DNA of 64,000 bases from Alcaligenaceae bacterium (GCA_029265795.1 JAJUGV010000001.1:62001-126000), one strand, 5' to 3'. Positions 1-9,814 are shown, counted from the first letter of the stretch. Numbers and translations: made by a program. The notes: a model not told the origin generated them from the letters alone.

Positions 1-3000
1 CCGCTCGTTCGCGCCATCGACAATGAAATCGGCAATGGGCAATTCAATGGTGTGCTCCTTGTAGCGATCCAGTCGCGGCCAGGGGTCCACCGGGATGAAT
101 TCGCCATCCACCCTAAGATGGCTGTAACCTCTTGCGCCCGCCCATTTTGCAAGGTCGGTGTAATAGCCTTTACGGGCGGTCACCAGCGGTGCCAGTACGC
201 CGATATGACGGCCGCTGTGTTGCTTCAGAATGTTCGCCACAATCTGGTCGGCGCGCTGCGGTTCTACGGGGATATCACATTGCGGGCAGAATTGTGTGCC
301 GAGCTTCATGTAAAGCAGGCGCAGGAAATGGTGGATTTCCGTCATGGTGGCGACGGTCGATTTACGGCCGCCGCGGCTTGTACGCTGCTCGATGGCCACG
401 GTAGGAGGAATGCCGTAGATGGCGTCCACATCCGGTTTTCCGGCAGGTTGCACAATTGCCCGTGCGTAGGCGTTGAGCGACTCCAGATAACGGCGCTGAC
501 CTTCGTTGAAGAGAATGTCGAAAGCCAGTGTGGATTTTCCGGATCCGGACACCCCGGTGATGACCGTGAAGGTGTCGCGCGGAATGCTGACATCTACGCC
601 CTTGAGGTTGTGTTCGCGGGCATTGAGAATGTCGATGTGAGTTCGGCCTGCGTGCCGGCGCCGCAGGATGCTTTGCAGGGGGCTGCCCGGGTCTTCCGCG
701 ACGCACAGTGCTGTGGTGCCGGGCTCCGAATACGCTGCCGCCTCGCCGGTGTTTTCTCCAGCGTGAATAATGCTCTCGGCATATTCCCGCAACGCCTGGC
801 CGGTATAAGAGGCGGAAACTGCCATCACGTCCTCGGGCGTGCCCTCGGCTACGACTTCGCCCCCTTGCTCACCGCCATCGGGCCCCAAATCAATAACCCA
901 ATCAGAGGCCCGAATCACATCTAGATTGTGCTCGATGACCAGTAGACTGTGTCCCGATGCCAGTAAGCGGCGGAATGCACGCATCAGACGTGCGACATCG
1001 TCAAAATGCAGGCCGGTAGTGGGCTCGTCAAAGAGAAACAGCTTGCCTTTCACGGCCAGCCCTTTGGCTCCCGTTTTAGCTTCCACCAGGTGGCCGGCGA
1101 GTTTCAAGCGCTGTGCCTCGCCCCCCGATAGTGTGGGAACGGGTTGCCCCAGTCGTAGGTATTCCAGCCCGACATCCGCAAGGGGTGCCAGAGCGCGCTG
1201 CACATCGCGTAAGCCGGAGAAAAACTCCAGAGCCTCATGAACCGTCATTTCCAGCACTTCATCGATAGATGCGCTGCAGCCCATATGCTCCAGGCGGACT
1301 TCTAGAATTTCCGGTCGGAAACGCTTGCCGTCGCAATCCGGGCACCGGAGGTAGACATCAGACAAAAACTGCATTTCGACATGCTCGAAACCAGTTCCGC
1401 CACAGGTCGGGCAGCGGCCGTTTCCGCTATTGAAGCTGAAGGTGCCGGCGGTGTAACCGCGCTCTTTGGCCAAGGGAGCTTGGGTGAAAAGCTTACGAAT
1501 CGCGTCGAAAGCACCGACGTAGCTGGCGGGGTTAGAGCGCGCTGTCTTGCCGATGGGGGTTTGGTCCACGAGCGTAACGTCGAAGAGACGGTCGTCGCCC
1601 AGCAGCCGGTCGTGTTCGCCCGGTGCTTCGGTAGGGCGCCCCAGCTTCTTCAACATGGCCGGGTAGAGGACGTCCTGGACCAGCGTGGACTTGCCCGAAC
1701 CAGAGACACCGGTAATACACACCAGCCGCCCAAGCGGTATGGAGACGGAAACGTTCTTCAGGTTGTTGGCTCGGACCCCTTCAAGAAGCAGCCGCGGTGT
1801 GCCGTCCGCCACGGGTTGGGGGCGTGGAGCTTCCACCCGTAGCTGTCCGCCCAGATAGCGGCCGGTAAGGGTGTCGGCCTTGCGCAAGGCATCGGGCACG
1901 CCGTCGAAGACGATCTGTCCACCGCGCTCGCCCGGCCCGGGGCCCATGTCGATGATGCGGTCTGCCGCCACCATCACCTGGGGGTCGTGTTCCACCACTA
2001 CCAGACTGTTTCCGTTATCGCGCAGCCGATGCATGACTTCGACGATGCGGTGCATGTCACGCGGGTGCAGACCGATGGACGGCTCATCCAGAACAAACAG
2101 TGTATTAACGAGCGAGGTGCCCAGTGCCGTAGTGAGATTGATACGTTGGACTTCGCCCCCAGAAAGGGTGCGGCTTTGCCGATCCAGGGATAGATAGCCC
2201 AGCCCCACATCGCAAAGGAACTTGAGCCGGGCCCTTACCTCAGTCAAAAGCAAATCCAGCGCTGCATCCATCTGCGCGCCGAAACTGAGCGTGTCGAAAA
2301 ATGTCCGTACCCGGTCAATCGGCAGCCGCATCAAGTCATGGACCCCTAGCCCAGGCAGCTGCTTAAGCGTTTCATCGCTCCATTGGGCGTGTACCGGCAT
2401 GAAGCGGGGACGGTCGCCTTCCACCTCGGGAGCGAGATGGCCGCCCAGGCGCCATAGCGTGGCGTCAGGCTTCAGTCGTGAGCCGCCGCAAGCGGGACAA
2501 GGGGTGAAACTGCGGTATTTGGACAGCAGCACACGTACATGCATCTTGTAGCTGCGTGACTCCAGCCAGTCGAAGAATCGTTGCGCACCGTACCACTGCG
2601 TCTTCCACGCTTGGTTGCCCCCTTTCCATTGCGGGTCCCCTTGAATGACCCATTGCCGCTCGTGCTCATCCAGATCTTTCCATGGGGTGTCGAGCCGGAT
2701 GCCGGCGCGCGCGGCATAGCGCTCCATGTCGTCCTGGCATTCCTTATAGCTGGGCGTCTGCCAGGGCCGGATGCAGCCTTCGGCCAGGCTTTTGCGTTCA
2801 TCCGGCACCACCAGATCGTAATCGATGCCCATGACACGGCCGAAGCCCCGGCATTGTTCACACGCCCCCAATGGGGAATTGAACGAAAAGGTGCTGGGTA
2901 GCGGTGTGCTGTATTCGATGTCGCATTGTGCGCAGTGCAGCCGATTACTGTAGCGCCAGACGGCCGCCTCTTCACCCTCGTTGTTCAGCGCATAAACGGC

Positions 3001-3738
3001 GATATGGCCATCGCCCTGTTTCAGTGCGGCGTCCAATGCTTCCATGACTCTTTGGCCTTCGGCGTTGCCATAGCGGAAGCGATCCTGCACGACGTGCAGC
3101 ACGCGTTGCTGCTCGGTAGCGGCGGCCTTCTTGCGGCCGCCTTTCTTTGCGCCGGCTTGAGGCTCAACCCGTCGTTCACGCGTTTCTTCATGATGGATGC
3201 GCGTGTAGCCCTGCTGCTCAAGAAATCCCCTGATTTCTTCTTCCGTGAAGTTGGCGGGCACGACGATGGGAAACGTGACAATAAGCCGCGGGTCGTCATG
3301 TCGGCCCGAACGTAACGCCAGATCTTGACGGATGGATTCCGGGTCGTCGCGTCGCACGGGCCGGGCGCAGCAACGGCAATGCAGCCGGCCTAAGCGCGCG
3401 TACAGCAACTTCAGGTGGTCGTTAAGCTCGGTCATGGTGCCCACAGTGCTGCGTGAATTGCGTACCGGGTTCACCTGATCGATTGCGATGGCCGGCAATA
3501 TGCCTTCTATGCGTTCGACCTGCGGTTTATCCATGCGGTCCAAGAACTGGCGCGCATAGGGTGAGAACGTTTCGACATAGCGGCGCTGACCTTCTGCATA
3601 GAGCGTATCGAACGCCAGCGAACTTTTGCCCGAGCCGGACACACCCGTGATGACGGTGAAGGTGCCGGTATCAAAGGAAATATCGAGGTTCTTGAGGTTG
3701 TTTTGGCGGGCGCCGAAGATGCGGATTTGGGAGCTCAT
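1..3738 (-). CDS. uvrA: Excinuclease ABC subunit A, tandem double-length form (partial, C-terminus outside window)
   Basis: Damage-recognition ATPase of nucleotide excision repair. The reading frame is open without a stop from the ATG at 3738 to the window edge, giving 1246 residues, already longer than an ordinary UvrA of about 940. Walker A motifs (GVSGSGKS) lie near residues 31, 677 and 1061. ABC signatures (LSGGE) with DEPS/DEPT Walker B motifs lie near 522 and 867. Zinc-finger CxxC pairs occur in the first UvrA unit, including CPTC and CPDC. After residue 1050 a second N-terminal UvrA-type ATPase begins, with the same GQRRYLES follow-on seen in the first (GQRRYVET). The protein is therefore two UvrA units head to tail, matching the known double-size class III UvrAs. 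No perfect LexA box was found upstream. Confidence 0.95.
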   Translation of the reverse strand, partial: MSSQIRIFGARQNNLKNLDISFDTGTFTVITGVSGSGKSSLAFDTLYAEGQRRYVETFSPYARQFLDRMDKPQVERIEGILPAIAIDQVNPVRNSRSTVGTMTELNDHLKLLYARLGRLHCRCCARPVRRDDPESIRQDLALRSGRHDDPRLIVTFPIVVPANFTEEEIRGFLEQQGYTRIHHEETRERRVEPQAGAKKGGRKKAAATEQQRVLHVVQDRFRYGNAEGQRVMEALDAALKQGDGHIAVYALNNEGEEAAVWRYSNRLHCAQCDIEYSTPLPSTFSFNSPLGACEQCRGFGRVMGIDYDLVVPDERKSLAEGCIRPWQTPSYKECQDDMERYAARAGIRLDTPWKDLDEHERQWVIQGDPQWKGGNQAWKTQWYGAQRFFDWLESRSYKMHVRVLLSKYRSFTPCPACGGSRLKPDATLWRLGGHLAPEVEGDRPRFMPVHAQWSDETLKQLPGLGVHDLMRLPIDRVRTFFDTLSFGAQMDAALDLLLTEVRARLKFLCDVGLGYLSLDRQSRTLSGGEVQRINLTTALGTSLVNTLFVLDEPSIGLHPRDMHRIVEVMHRLRDNGNSLVVVEHDPQVMVAADRIIDMGPGPGERGGQIVFDGVPDALRKADTLTGRYLGGQLRVEAPRPQPVADGTPRLLLEGVRANNLKNVSVSIPLGRLVCITGVSGSGKSTLVQDVLYPAMLKKLGRPTEAPGEHDRLLGDDRLFDVTLVDQTPIGKTARSNPASYVGAFDAIRKLFTQAPLAKERGYTAGTFSFNSGNGRCPTCGGTGFEHVEMQFLSDVYLRCPDCDGKRFRPEILEVRLEHMGCSASIDEVLEMTVHEALEFFSGLRDVQRALAPLADVGLEYLRLGQPVPTLSGGEAQRLKLAGHLVEAKTGAKGLAVKGKLFLFDEPTTGLHFDDVARLMRAFRRLLASGHSLLVIEHNLDVIRASDWVIDLGPDGGEQGGEVVAEGTPEDVMAVSASYTGQALREYAESIIHAGENTGEAAAYSEPGTTALCVAEDPGSPLQSILRRRHAGRTHIDILNAREHNLKGVDVSIPRDTFTVITGVSGSGKSTLAFDILFNEGQRRYLESLNAYARAIVQPAGKPDVDAIYGIPPTVAIEQRTSRGGRKSTVATMTEIHHFLRLLYMKLGTQFCPQCDIPVEPQRADQIVANILKQHSGRHIGVLAPLVTARKGYYTDLAKWAGARGYSHLRVDGEFIPVDPWPRLDRYKEHTIELPIADFIVDGANER

Positions 3739-3847
3739 GACGTAAATAATAATGGCTTTCCGATCACGGGCTGTGGCGACCGGAGCCGAATAGGGGTGTT
3801 TTGCAACCGTACGACAGCAAGCCGGGGGCCGGTTGCGGACAGTCGTT

Positions 3848-3876
3848 TTGTGAGCAAAGGGGGTTCAGGTTAAAAT
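3848..3876 (+). promoter_or_regulatory. Strong sigma70-type promoter of the 42-residue protein gene
   Basis: TTGTGA at 3848-3853 and TAAAAT at 3871-3876 are separated by exactly 17 bases. Transcription would start near 3883, about 20 bases before the start codon. A purine-rich ribosome binding site (aggggagaa) lies at 3891-3899. Confidence 0.7.
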
Positions 3877-3903
3877 CCCTGGTTTGGTATAGGGGAGAAC
3901 CTC

Positions 3904-4032
3904 ATGGCAGAAATCAAACGTACACGTCGTAATACTCTTGAGCGCCGCTGTTTGGGCAAGGCTTTTAAGCGCCTTTTCGTTGGCTCGCCCAAGGGCGTGT
4001 TCAAGATGCTTGAGAAGGTCAAGCGCGCCTAA
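3904..4032 (+). CDS. Small basic protein of unknown function (42 aa)
   Basis: ATG at 3904 and TAA at 4030-4032 enclose 42 codons. The product begins MAEIKRTRRNTLERRC and has 14 Lys or Arg residues, so it is strongly basic and should bind nucleic acid, the ribosome or membranes (inference). It is not a ribosomal L34 or L36 sequence that I recognise. The case for a real gene is the context: a near-ideal promoter, a good ribosome binding site with 4-base spacing, and an intrinsic terminator 43 bases after the stop. It is a self-contained monocistronic unit between uvrA, which diverges from it, and the glycosyltransferase. It has no signal peptide or membrane segment. The function is unknown, and the transcript could also act as an RNA. 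Confidence 0.65.
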   Translation: MAEIKRTRRNTLERRCLGKAFKRLFVGSPKGVFKMLEKVKRA

Positions 4033-4039
4033 GCAGACC

Positions 4040-4056
4040 TGGCGACTCTGTCGCCA
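4040..4056 (+). other. Perfect stem-loop in the 3' UTR of the small gene
   Basis: tggcgac (4040-4046) and gtcgcca (4050-4056) form a 7-bp stem around a 3-base loop. It sits between the stop codon and the terminator and could stabilise the 3' end or be part of a small RNA. Confidence 0.55.
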
Positions 4057-4074
4057 ATTGTAAGTTAGGCAATT

Positions 4075-4107
4075 AAAACCGCAGATTTCCACCTGCGGTT
4101 TTTTTTT
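4075..4107 (+). terminator. Rho-independent terminator
   Basis: AAAACCGCAG (4075-4084) pairs with CTGCGGTTTT (4093-4102), and the T run continues to 4107. It ends the 42-residue gene. Confidence 0.9.
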
Positions 4108-4160
4108 GCCCTATGATCGGGCTCGTTGGCATCTGGATCGAGTTCTCCGCCTGCATTGTC

Positions 4161-5084
4161 ATGTCACCGCACCGCCCCTTATTCACCGTCGTGACGCCTA
4201 CTTATAACCGGGCCCATACCCTGGGCCGGGTGTATGCGTCATTGTGCGACCAGACCTGGCAGGACTTCGAGTGGATCATCGTCGATGACGGTTCCACCGA
4301 CAACACTCGGGCGCTGGTGCTGGATTGGCAGCAAGAAGCCCGGTTCCCCATCCACTATGTGTGGCAGAAGAATCAGCATAAAAAAACCGCCTTCAACAGA
4401 GGTGTGCGTAAGGCGTCCGGTGAATTGGTGGTGGCGATCGACAGCGATGACAGCCTGGATAAAGACGCCCTGGCCGCCATGATGTCCGCCTGGTATGGCA
4501 TTCCAGAGGCCGATCGCGATCGCTACGTGGCAATCACCGGGCTTTGTGCACGGCCGGACGGCAAGATTGTGGGCGACCGTTATCCAAAGGATATCTTCGA
4601 TGCCACTGCGCTGGATATGACTTTCAAGTACCGAGTCTCGGGCGAGAAGTTCGGTTGTATGCGTACAGACGTTTTGCTGAAATTCCCCTTTCCGGAAGAA
4701 ATTGCCGGCTTTGTACCCGAGAGCTTGGTGTGGCGCGCGATCGCCCGTGCGGGTTATATGACCCGCTTCGTCAATCAGGTCTTCCGCGTTTATTACGACA
4801 GCAGCGACTCATTGTCGCGTCAGCGTGACGGGCAGCAGCATGCGCTTGGCCTATGGTTGCTGGCCCAGGACACGGTGGTGGAATGTCTGCCATGGTTCCG
4901 TTACCGCCCCCGCGCATTTTTAATGGCGGCGGCGCGTTATACCCGCTTCTATCTGCATTTGCGCGCCGCCCGGCTGCCCCAGCCGCATGGCCGCAGCTTA
5001 CGGGGCGCGGCTTCTCGGCTATTGGTGTATGCAATGTGGCCGGTAGGCGCGCTGCTCTATATGCGTGATCGCGTACGGATGTAG
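4161..5084 (+). CDS. Glycosyltransferase family 2 protein
   Basis: GT-A fold sugar transferase that uses a nucleotide sugar, probably for surface polysaccharide or lipooligosaccharide; acceptor and sugar are unknown. The N-terminus shows the family-2 start (VVTPTYNRAHTLGR), then IIVDDGSTDNT near residue 45 and a DxD-type metal site in VAIDSDDSLD near residue 95. The C-terminus is basic with a short hydrophobic stretch, so peripheral membrane attachment is plausible. I place the start at ATG 4161 (307 aa). An in-frame ATG at 4113 would add 16 unconserved-looking residues and lies directly after the upstream terminator. The gene stands alone on its strand, with no other polysaccharide gene nearby. 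Confidence 0.85.
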   Translation: MSPHRPLFTVVTPTYNRAHTLGRVYASLCDQTWQDFEWIIVDDGSTDNTRALVLDWQQEARFPIHYVWQKNQHKKTAFNRGVRKASGELVVAIDSDDSLDKDALAAMMSAWYGIPEADRDRYVAITGLCARPDGKIVGDRYPKDIFDATALDMTFKYRVSGEKFGCMRTDVLLKFPFPEEIAGFVPESLVWRAIARAGYMTRFVNQVFRVYYDSSDSLSRQRDGQQHALGLWLLAQDTVVECLPWFRYRPRAFLMAAARYTRFYLHLRAARLPQPHGRSLRGAASRLLVYAMWPVGALLYMRDRVRM

Positions 5085-5091
5085 CACTGAT

Positions 5092-5628
5092 TTAATGCAG
5101 GCGCCGTGACGGCGGCTGCAGGTTATCCAGAAGCTCGTCCATCCTGCGTGTCTCGTCGTCACCATTCTCACCATTCAGGTCGGCCTCGTCTTCGTCCTCG
5201 TCCGCCATATCGGCGAAGGGCTCATCACTGACGCTGAAGGGCAACAATTCGGCCAGGTCATTGCTGGATTCGTACTCTTGGTCGAGGGGATCCACCTTCA
5301 TGTAACGCCCCGCCTCGTCGTCGGACAGCTGGATAATCAACAGGCACTCGCAGCTGTAGGCATCGTTGTTACTTTCCAGGCCGCCACGGTTGCCGGCATA
5401 GCGTGCGCCCGGCCCACCCAGTTGAATAATGACCATGGACTCTTCGTCGATTTCGTCGTCAATGCCGAGGGGTATGCCGAATGCCACCCACTCGGCGCCG
5501 GTATCGTCGGCGCTCATGATTTCCGCCAGCACCGGCTTGCCCATGTATGCACTCAGGGCATCGGCCGTGCGCCCGATGAGGTCGATTTCGTCCCGGGTGA
5601 ACTCCAGGGAGGGTTGGGCTTGACTCAT
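5092..5628 (-). CDS. Conserved-type protein of unknown function with acidic tail
   Basis: A 178-residue soluble protein that I do not recognise. The start is ATG 5628, preceded by a good ribosome binding site (GGAGCATCAA). An upstream in-frame ATG at 5679 would add 17 residues of intergenic character. The first 120 residues look folded (EIDLIGRTADALSAYMGKPV near the start). The last 60 are rich in Asp and Glu, with DEDEDEADL near residue 148. There are no membrane segments and no signal peptide. It is convergent with the glycosyltransferase, leaving 7 bases between the stops, and divergent from ettA. Confidence 0.7.
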   Translation of the reverse strand: MSQAQPSLEFTRDEIDLIGRTADALSAYMGKPVLAEIMSADDTGAEWVAFGIPLGIDDEIDEESMVIIQLGGPGARYAGNRGGLESNNDAYSCECLLIIQLSDDEAGRYMKVDPLDQEYESSNDLAELLPFSVSDEPFADMADEDEDEADLNGENGDDETRRMDELLDNLQPPSRRLH

Positions 5629-5749
5629 TTGATGCTCCGAATGATTCACAGTAGTCCCTATTTTAATATTCCTGATCAAGGCCTGCCTTTATTGGTGGCG
5701 CAGCCTACAATCAGGCAATTCATTGGATTTAATTACCTATCTCTAATCT

Positions 5750-7423
5750 ATGGCTCAATACGTTTTCTCCATGAATCGCGTCGGGAAAATCGTGCCTCCC
5801 AAGAGGCAGATCCTGCGTGATATTTCTCTGTCCTTCTTCCCCGGTGCGAAGATCGGCGTGCTGGGTCTGAACGGCGCAGGCAAGTCGACCTTGCTACGCA
5901 TCATGGCAGGCCTCGAGACCGAGATCGAAGGCGAAGCGATTCCCATGCCCGGCATTAAGATCGGGTATTTGCCGCAAGAGCCGGTGTTGAATCCCGATCA
6001 CACTGTGCGTGAGTCGGTTGAAGAGGGCTTGGGCGACGTCTTCCAGGCCCGTAAGCGCCTGGATGAGGTCTACGCTGCGTATGCGGAACCGGATGCCGAT
6101 TTCGACGCACTGGCGGCGGAGCAGGCCGAGCTTGAGGCGGTCATTGCGGCAGCCGCCACCAGCGGTTCAGATGACATCGAGCATCAGATGGAGATTGCCG
6201 CCGATGCCCTGCGTCTGCCACCCTGGGACGCCAACGTCGGCCATTTGTCTGGTGGTGAAAAGCGCCGTGTGGCCCTGTGCCGATTGCTGTTGTCCAAGCC
6301 CGACATGCTGCTGCTGGACGAGCCCACCAACCACCTCGATGCCGAGAGCGTGGAGTGGCTGGAACAATTCCTGGAGCGTTTCCCCGGAACGGTTGTGGCA
6401 GTGACGCACGACCGCTATTTTCTAGACAACGCTTGCGAGTGGATTCTGGAGCTCGACCGGGGCCACGGTATTCCCTGGAAAGGCAACTACAGCTCTTGGC
6501 TCGAGCAAAAAGAACAGCGCCTCAAGCAGGAAGAGGCGGCTGAATCCGCCCGTCAGCGCACCATCAAGAAAGAACTGGAATGGGTGCGCCAGAGCCCCAA
6601 AGGCAGGCAGGCAAAGGCGAAAGCCCGCATGGCACGGTTTGAAGAGCTCGCATCACACGAATATCAAAAGCGCAACGAGACACAGGAGATCTTCATTCCC
6701 GTGGCGGAGCGTCTGGGTAACGAAGTGATCGAATTCGTGAATGTCAGCAAGGGCTATGGCGATCGCCTGCTGATCGACGACCTCAGTTTCCGGGTTCCTG
6801 CAGGGGCCATTGTGGGGATTATCGGCCCCAACGGAGCGGGTAAATCCACCTTGTTCCGCATGATTGCAGGGCAGGAACAACCAGATAGCGGGGAGGTTAA
6901 GATCGGCCAGACCGTACAGTTGGCTTATGTCGATCAATCCCGCGAGGCGCTGCCGGATGACAAGACGGTATTCGAGGCCGTCTCCAATGGCTCAGACATC
7001 ATCAACGTGGGCCGTTTCGAGATGCAGTCCCGCGCGTACCTGGGGCGCTTTAACTTCCGTGGTGCCGATCAAAACAAGACGGTTGGCAACTTGTCAGGGG
7101 GTGAACGTGGCCGTCTGCATCTGGCGTCTACGCTCATCAAGGGCGGCAATGTGCTGCTGCTGGACGAGCCCTCCAACGACTTAGACGTGGAAACGCTACG
7201 CGCTCTGGAGGATGCGCTGCTGGAATTCGCGGGCACTGTGCTGGTCATCAGCCACGACCGTTGGTTCCTTGACCGCATTGCCACGCATATTCTGGCGTTT
7301 GAGGGTGATTCGCAGGTCGTCTTCTTCGAAGGTAACTATCAGGAATACGAGGCCGACAAGAAGCAGCGCCTCGGTGAGGAAGGCGCTAAGCCGCGTCGTC
7401 TGCGTTACAAACCGCTCAAATAA
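5750..7423 (+). CDS. ettA: Energy-dependent translational throttle protein EttA (ABC-F ATPase)
   Basis: Cytosolic ABC-F protein that binds the ribosomal E site and gates entry into elongation according to the ATP/ADP ratio. At 557 residues it has the EttA length. There are two ATPase domains. The first has Walker A GLNGAGKST at 39-47, LSGGEKRR near 166 and LLLDEPTNHLD near 186. The second has GPNGAGKST near 359, LSGGERGR near 449 and a DEPSNDLD Walker B. The charged linker between them, with GKGNY-like and arginine- and lysine-rich helices (QSPKGRQAKAKARM), is the ribosome-contacting PtIM segment. There is no membrane domain. It is followed after 18 bases by the isochorismatase-family gene. 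Confidence 0.95.
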   Translation: MAQYVFSMNRVGKIVPPKRQILRDISLSFFPGAKIGVLGLNGAGKSTLLRIMAGLETEIEGEAIPMPGIKIGYLPQEPVLNPDHTVRESVEEGLGDVFQARKRLDEVYAAYAEPDADFDALAAEQAELEAVIAAAATSGSDDIEHQMEIAADALRLPPWDANVGHLSGGEKRRVALCRLLLSKPDMLLLDEPTNHLDAESVEWLEQFLERFPGTVVAVTHDRYFLDNACEWILELDRGHGIPWKGNYSSWLEQKEQRLKQEEAAESARQRTIKKELEWVRQSPKGRQAKAKARMARFEELASHEYQKRNETQEIFIPVAERLGNEVIEFVNVSKGYGDRLLIDDLSFRVPAGAIVGIIGPNGAGKSTLFRMIAGQEQPDSGEVKIGQTVQLAYVDQSREALPDDKTVFEAVSNGSDIINVGRFEMQSRAYLGRFNFRGADQNKTVGNLSGGERGRLHLASTLIKGGNVLLLDEPSNDLDVETLRALEDALLEFAGTVLVISHDRWFLDRIATHILAFEGDSQVVFFEGNYQEYEADKKQRLGEEGAKPRRLRYKPLK

Positions 7424-7441
7424 ATCGTTGCCCAAAAAGCC

Positions 7442-7993
7442 ATGCAGAAGCCACGCATTCTTGCCGCCCACAACTCCTCGGTTCTGCTGGTCGATATGCA
7501 GACAGGCCTGTTGCCCGCCATTCACGACCACGACGCTCTAATCACACGGGTGGAGCGGTTGCTGGCGGCGGCAGGACGCCTGGGTGTTCCGGTACTGGCA
7601 ACCGAGCATTGTGCAGACAAAATCGGTCCGACTGAGCCGCGTCTCGCAACGCTTGTGCAAGACGTCTTGCACAAGGTCCATTTCGACGCCACGCGCGAGG
7701 CCCATGTGCTTGCGGGCTTGCCGGTCGGTCGTCACAATGTGCTGGTGTTGGGCACGGAGGCCCATGTGTGCGTATTGCAGACAGCGCTAGGGCTGGCGGC
7801 CTCGGGTTTTATTCCGTGGCTGGTAACCGACTGCATGGGTTCGCGCCATGAGCACGACCGTGTTACGGCCGTGCAACGCTGGCTTGCCGGTGGCGGTAAT
7901 GTGCTTAGCAGCGAGATGGCGATGTTCGAGTGGCTGGGGTCTGCCAATCACCCCGAGTTTCGCGATGTGCTGGCGCTGATTAAAGGAGATTAG
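7442..7993 (+). CDS. Isochorismatase-family cysteine hydrolase
   Basis: 183-residue cytosolic hydrolase of the isochorismatase/nicotinamidase superfamily, closest in look to the YcaC-like group. The catalytic triad can be placed: Asp in LLVDMQ near residue 18, Lys in VLHKVHFD near 79, and Cys in GTEAHVCVLQT near 105. Substrate is not predictable; many members hydrolyse amides or have no known substrate. It begins 18 bases after ettA and may be cotranscribed with it. Confidence 0.85.
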   Translation: MQKPRILAAHNSSVLLVDMQTGLLPAIHDHDALITRVERLLAAAGRLGVPVLATEHCADKIGPTEPRLATLVQDVLHKVHFDATREAHVLAGLPVGRHNVLVLGTEAHVCVLQTALGLAASGFIPWLVTDCMGSRHEHDRVTAVQRWLAGGGNVLSSEMAMFEWLGSANHPEFRDVLALIKGD

Positions 7994-8103
7994 CGTCGAT
8001 ACAATTGTTTCCGATGTTCACCAATTGGTCGATTTCTGAAAGCCAATTGCAGCAGCCGTTGCGTTAAGGTGTGCCCGTCTTTAGCAACATCGGAGTACTT
8101 AGA

Positions 8104-8328
8104 ATGAAAATTACGAATCTCGTTCGCATCGGCGCTGTCGCAACACTGGCTTTCGCACTGGCCGGCTGTTCCAGCTGGGACAACATGAGCCGGCGTCAAA
8201 AAGCCACAGTCACCGGCGCAGGTGTAGGCGGTGTAGCCGGTGCCGCCATCAGCGGCGGCAGCGTACTCGGTACGGTTGGGGGGGCGGCCATTGGCGGTGT
8301 GATCGGCGATCAGGTCGGCAAACGATAA
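8104..8328 (+). CDS. Glycine-zipper 2TM-type small lipoprotein
   Basis: 74-residue outer-membrane lipoprotein of the OsmB/glycine-zipper type. A signal peptide ends in a lipobox (FALAGC), making Cys23-24 the lipidated residue. The mature part holds a GxxxG-rich stretch (VTGAGVGGVAGAAISGG and GGAAIGGVIGDQVG) expected to pack as a helical hairpin in the membrane. The family is usually linked to envelope stress and stability. ATG 8104 follows a ribosome binding site in cggagtactt. A strong terminator follows the stop codon. Confidence 0.85.
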   Translation: MKITNLVRIGAVATLAFALAGCSSWDNMSRRQKATVTGAGVGGVAGAAISGGSVLGTVGGAAIGGVIGDQVGKR

Positions 8329-8343
8329 AATGCCTTCGCAAAG

Positions 8344-8369
8344 CGGCTCCTTCGGGAGCCGTTTTTTTT
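8344..8369 (+). terminator. Rho-independent terminator after the glycine-zipper lipoprotein
   Basis: CGGCTCC (8344-8350), TTCG tetraloop, GGAGCCG (8355-8361), then eight T. A textbook hairpin. Confidence 0.93.
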
Positions 8370-8447
8370 GGTCTGAATTATCATGGTGCCAGTTGAAATT
8401 AGGCCGGTAATCATTTGGAAGATGGCCACAACAGGAGCAGCAAGGCT

Positions 8448-9806
8448 TTGAGCAGCACAATCGTGAATGCAGACTGGTTGGCGCGCAGGGATGGGTGGCG
8501 GCCTGGGTCAGAAGACGCACGCGATGCGGGCGATATCGACTATGGGCGAGTGATTCATTCGGCTTCCTTCAGGCGGCTGCAGGGCAAGACACAAATCCTT
8601 CACCTGGGTGACAGTGATTTCTATCGCACCCGGCTGACTCACTCGTTGGAAGTGGCGCAGATTGCTGCCGGCCTGGTGAGGCAACTGAGCAAAGCCAAGC
8701 CCGAACACCCGGCGGCGAAGGCACTACCCGACCGTAGCCTCATCCAGGCTGTGGCCTGTGCTCATGACTTGGGTCATCCGCCGTTTGGGCATGGTGGGGA
8801 AGTCGCGTTGAATTACTGCATGCGTGACAGCGGCGGTTTCGAAGGAAATGGCCAGACCTTGCGGTTGTTGTCGCGCTTGGAGACTTTCTCACAATCAGAC
8901 GGCGCAAATTTGTCGCGCCGGGCGCTTCTTGGCGTGTTGAAATATCCGGTGGCTTACTCCGTAGTACGGAACCCGGAATGCGTGCCGCGTCTGCACGCAG
9001 GCTACTCGCGCTTGGATTCCATCGATGTTCGGGCCTCCGCACCACCCAAGTGTTATCTCGATTCCGAGTCCGAGGTGGTGGACTGGGTACTTTCCCCCTT
9101 ATCTCACGAAGATAGGGCGGCGTTCACCGAATGGCAGGCCCGTAATGGCCGCCACGGCCGCAGTCTGCATCAATCGCTGGATTGCAGCATTATGGACGTT
9201 GCCGACGATATTGCCTACGGCGTGCATGACCTGGAAGACGCGATTGCGCTCCGCCTGGTGACGGAGGAGCGATTCCGCGAGAAGATTGGCCCGAACGTCT
9301 GCCGGCCGTTTTTGGACGCTCTACAGCGCAGGTATCCAGAGGAAGGGGCTGATCCGTACCAGAACATGGTGGAGGCCCTCTTCGGCGACGCCCGCCGGCG
9401 TAAACGCTACATCAGTCGCCTGGTTCACTATTTCCTTATGGCGGCAGACTTTCACGAGCGGCCGTCCTTCAGCGCACCGTTACTGCGTTACCGAGTGGGG
9501 CTCGATAACGGTGCACGCCAGTGCTTGGATGTTTTCAAGGACTTCATCATGGACGAAGTTATCCGCAGCCCCAGTGTGCAGCAGCTCGAATTCAAGGGGC
9601 AGGGCATGGTCGTGTCCGTATTCGAGGCCTTCCAGTCTGAACCCGACCGCTTACTGCCCACGGATGTCGGTCGGCGGCTGGAAGAGCAGGGCGGCGACCT
9701 GCGCGTGATCTGCGACTTTGTGGCGGGCATGACGGATGAGCACCTGCTAAAGACCTACGAGCGCCTGTTTGCGCCTCGTATGGGCTCGATATTCGACCGT
9801 CTCTGA
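8448..9806 (+). CDS. dgt: Deoxyguanosinetriphosphate triphosphohydrolase (dGTPase)
   Basis: HD-domain enzyme that hydrolyses dGTP, or other dNTPs in this family, to the nucleoside and triphosphate; it affects dNTP pools and, in some bacteria, phage resistance. HD-domain metal ligands are visible in RLTHSLEV (His about 65) and AHDLGHPPFGHGG (His-Asp about 106-107), with a later Asp in CSIMDVADDIAYGVHDLEDA. I prefer a TTG start at 8448 (452 aa) because AGGAG lies 10 bases upstream at 8433-8437. A TTG at 8415 would add 11 residues, and no ATG fits. It is convergent with minE. Confidence 0.9.
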   Translation: MSSTIVNADWLARRDGWRPGSEDARDAGDIDYGRVIHSASFRRLQGKTQILHLGDSDFYRTRLTHSLEVAQIAAGLVRQLSKAKPEHPAAKALPDRSLIQAVACAHDLGHPPFGHGGEVALNYCMRDSGGFEGNGQTLRLLSRLETFSQSDGANLSRRALLGVLKYPVAYSVVRNPECVPRLHAGYSRLDSIDVRASAPPKCYLDSESEVVDWVLSPLSHEDRAAFTEWQARNGRHGRSLHQSLDCSIMDVADDIAYGVHDLEDAIALRLVTEERFREKIGPNVCRPFLDALQRRYPEEGADPYQNMVEALFGDARRRKRYISRLVHYFLMAADFHERPSFSAPLLRYRVGLDNGARQCLDVFKDFIMDEVIRSPSVQQLEFKGQGMVVSVFEAFQSEPDRLLPTDVGRRLEEQGGDLRVICDFVAGMTDEHLLKTYERLFAPRMGSIFDRL

Positions 9807-9814
9807 AGCGAGGG

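Noticed and set aside
52-924. A 290-codon plus-strand frame inside uvrA
   Set aside because: It is the antisense shadow of the uvrA frame, which shows unbroken family motifs across the same bases.
3739-3850. Possible LexA box upstream of uvrA
   Set aside because: No CTGT-N8-ACAG was found in the uvrA upstream region; only isolated ACAG half-sites occur.
3904-4032. Ribosomal protein L34 or L36 identity for the small basic protein
   Set aside because: Size is similar but the sequence lacks the L34 RTFQPS start and the L36 cysteine/histidine motif.
7990-8520. A 176-codon minus-strand frame over the lipoprotein and the dgt start
   Set aside because: It covers a strong plus-strand terminator and the signal peptide of the glycine-zipper lipoprotein; composition is not protein-like.
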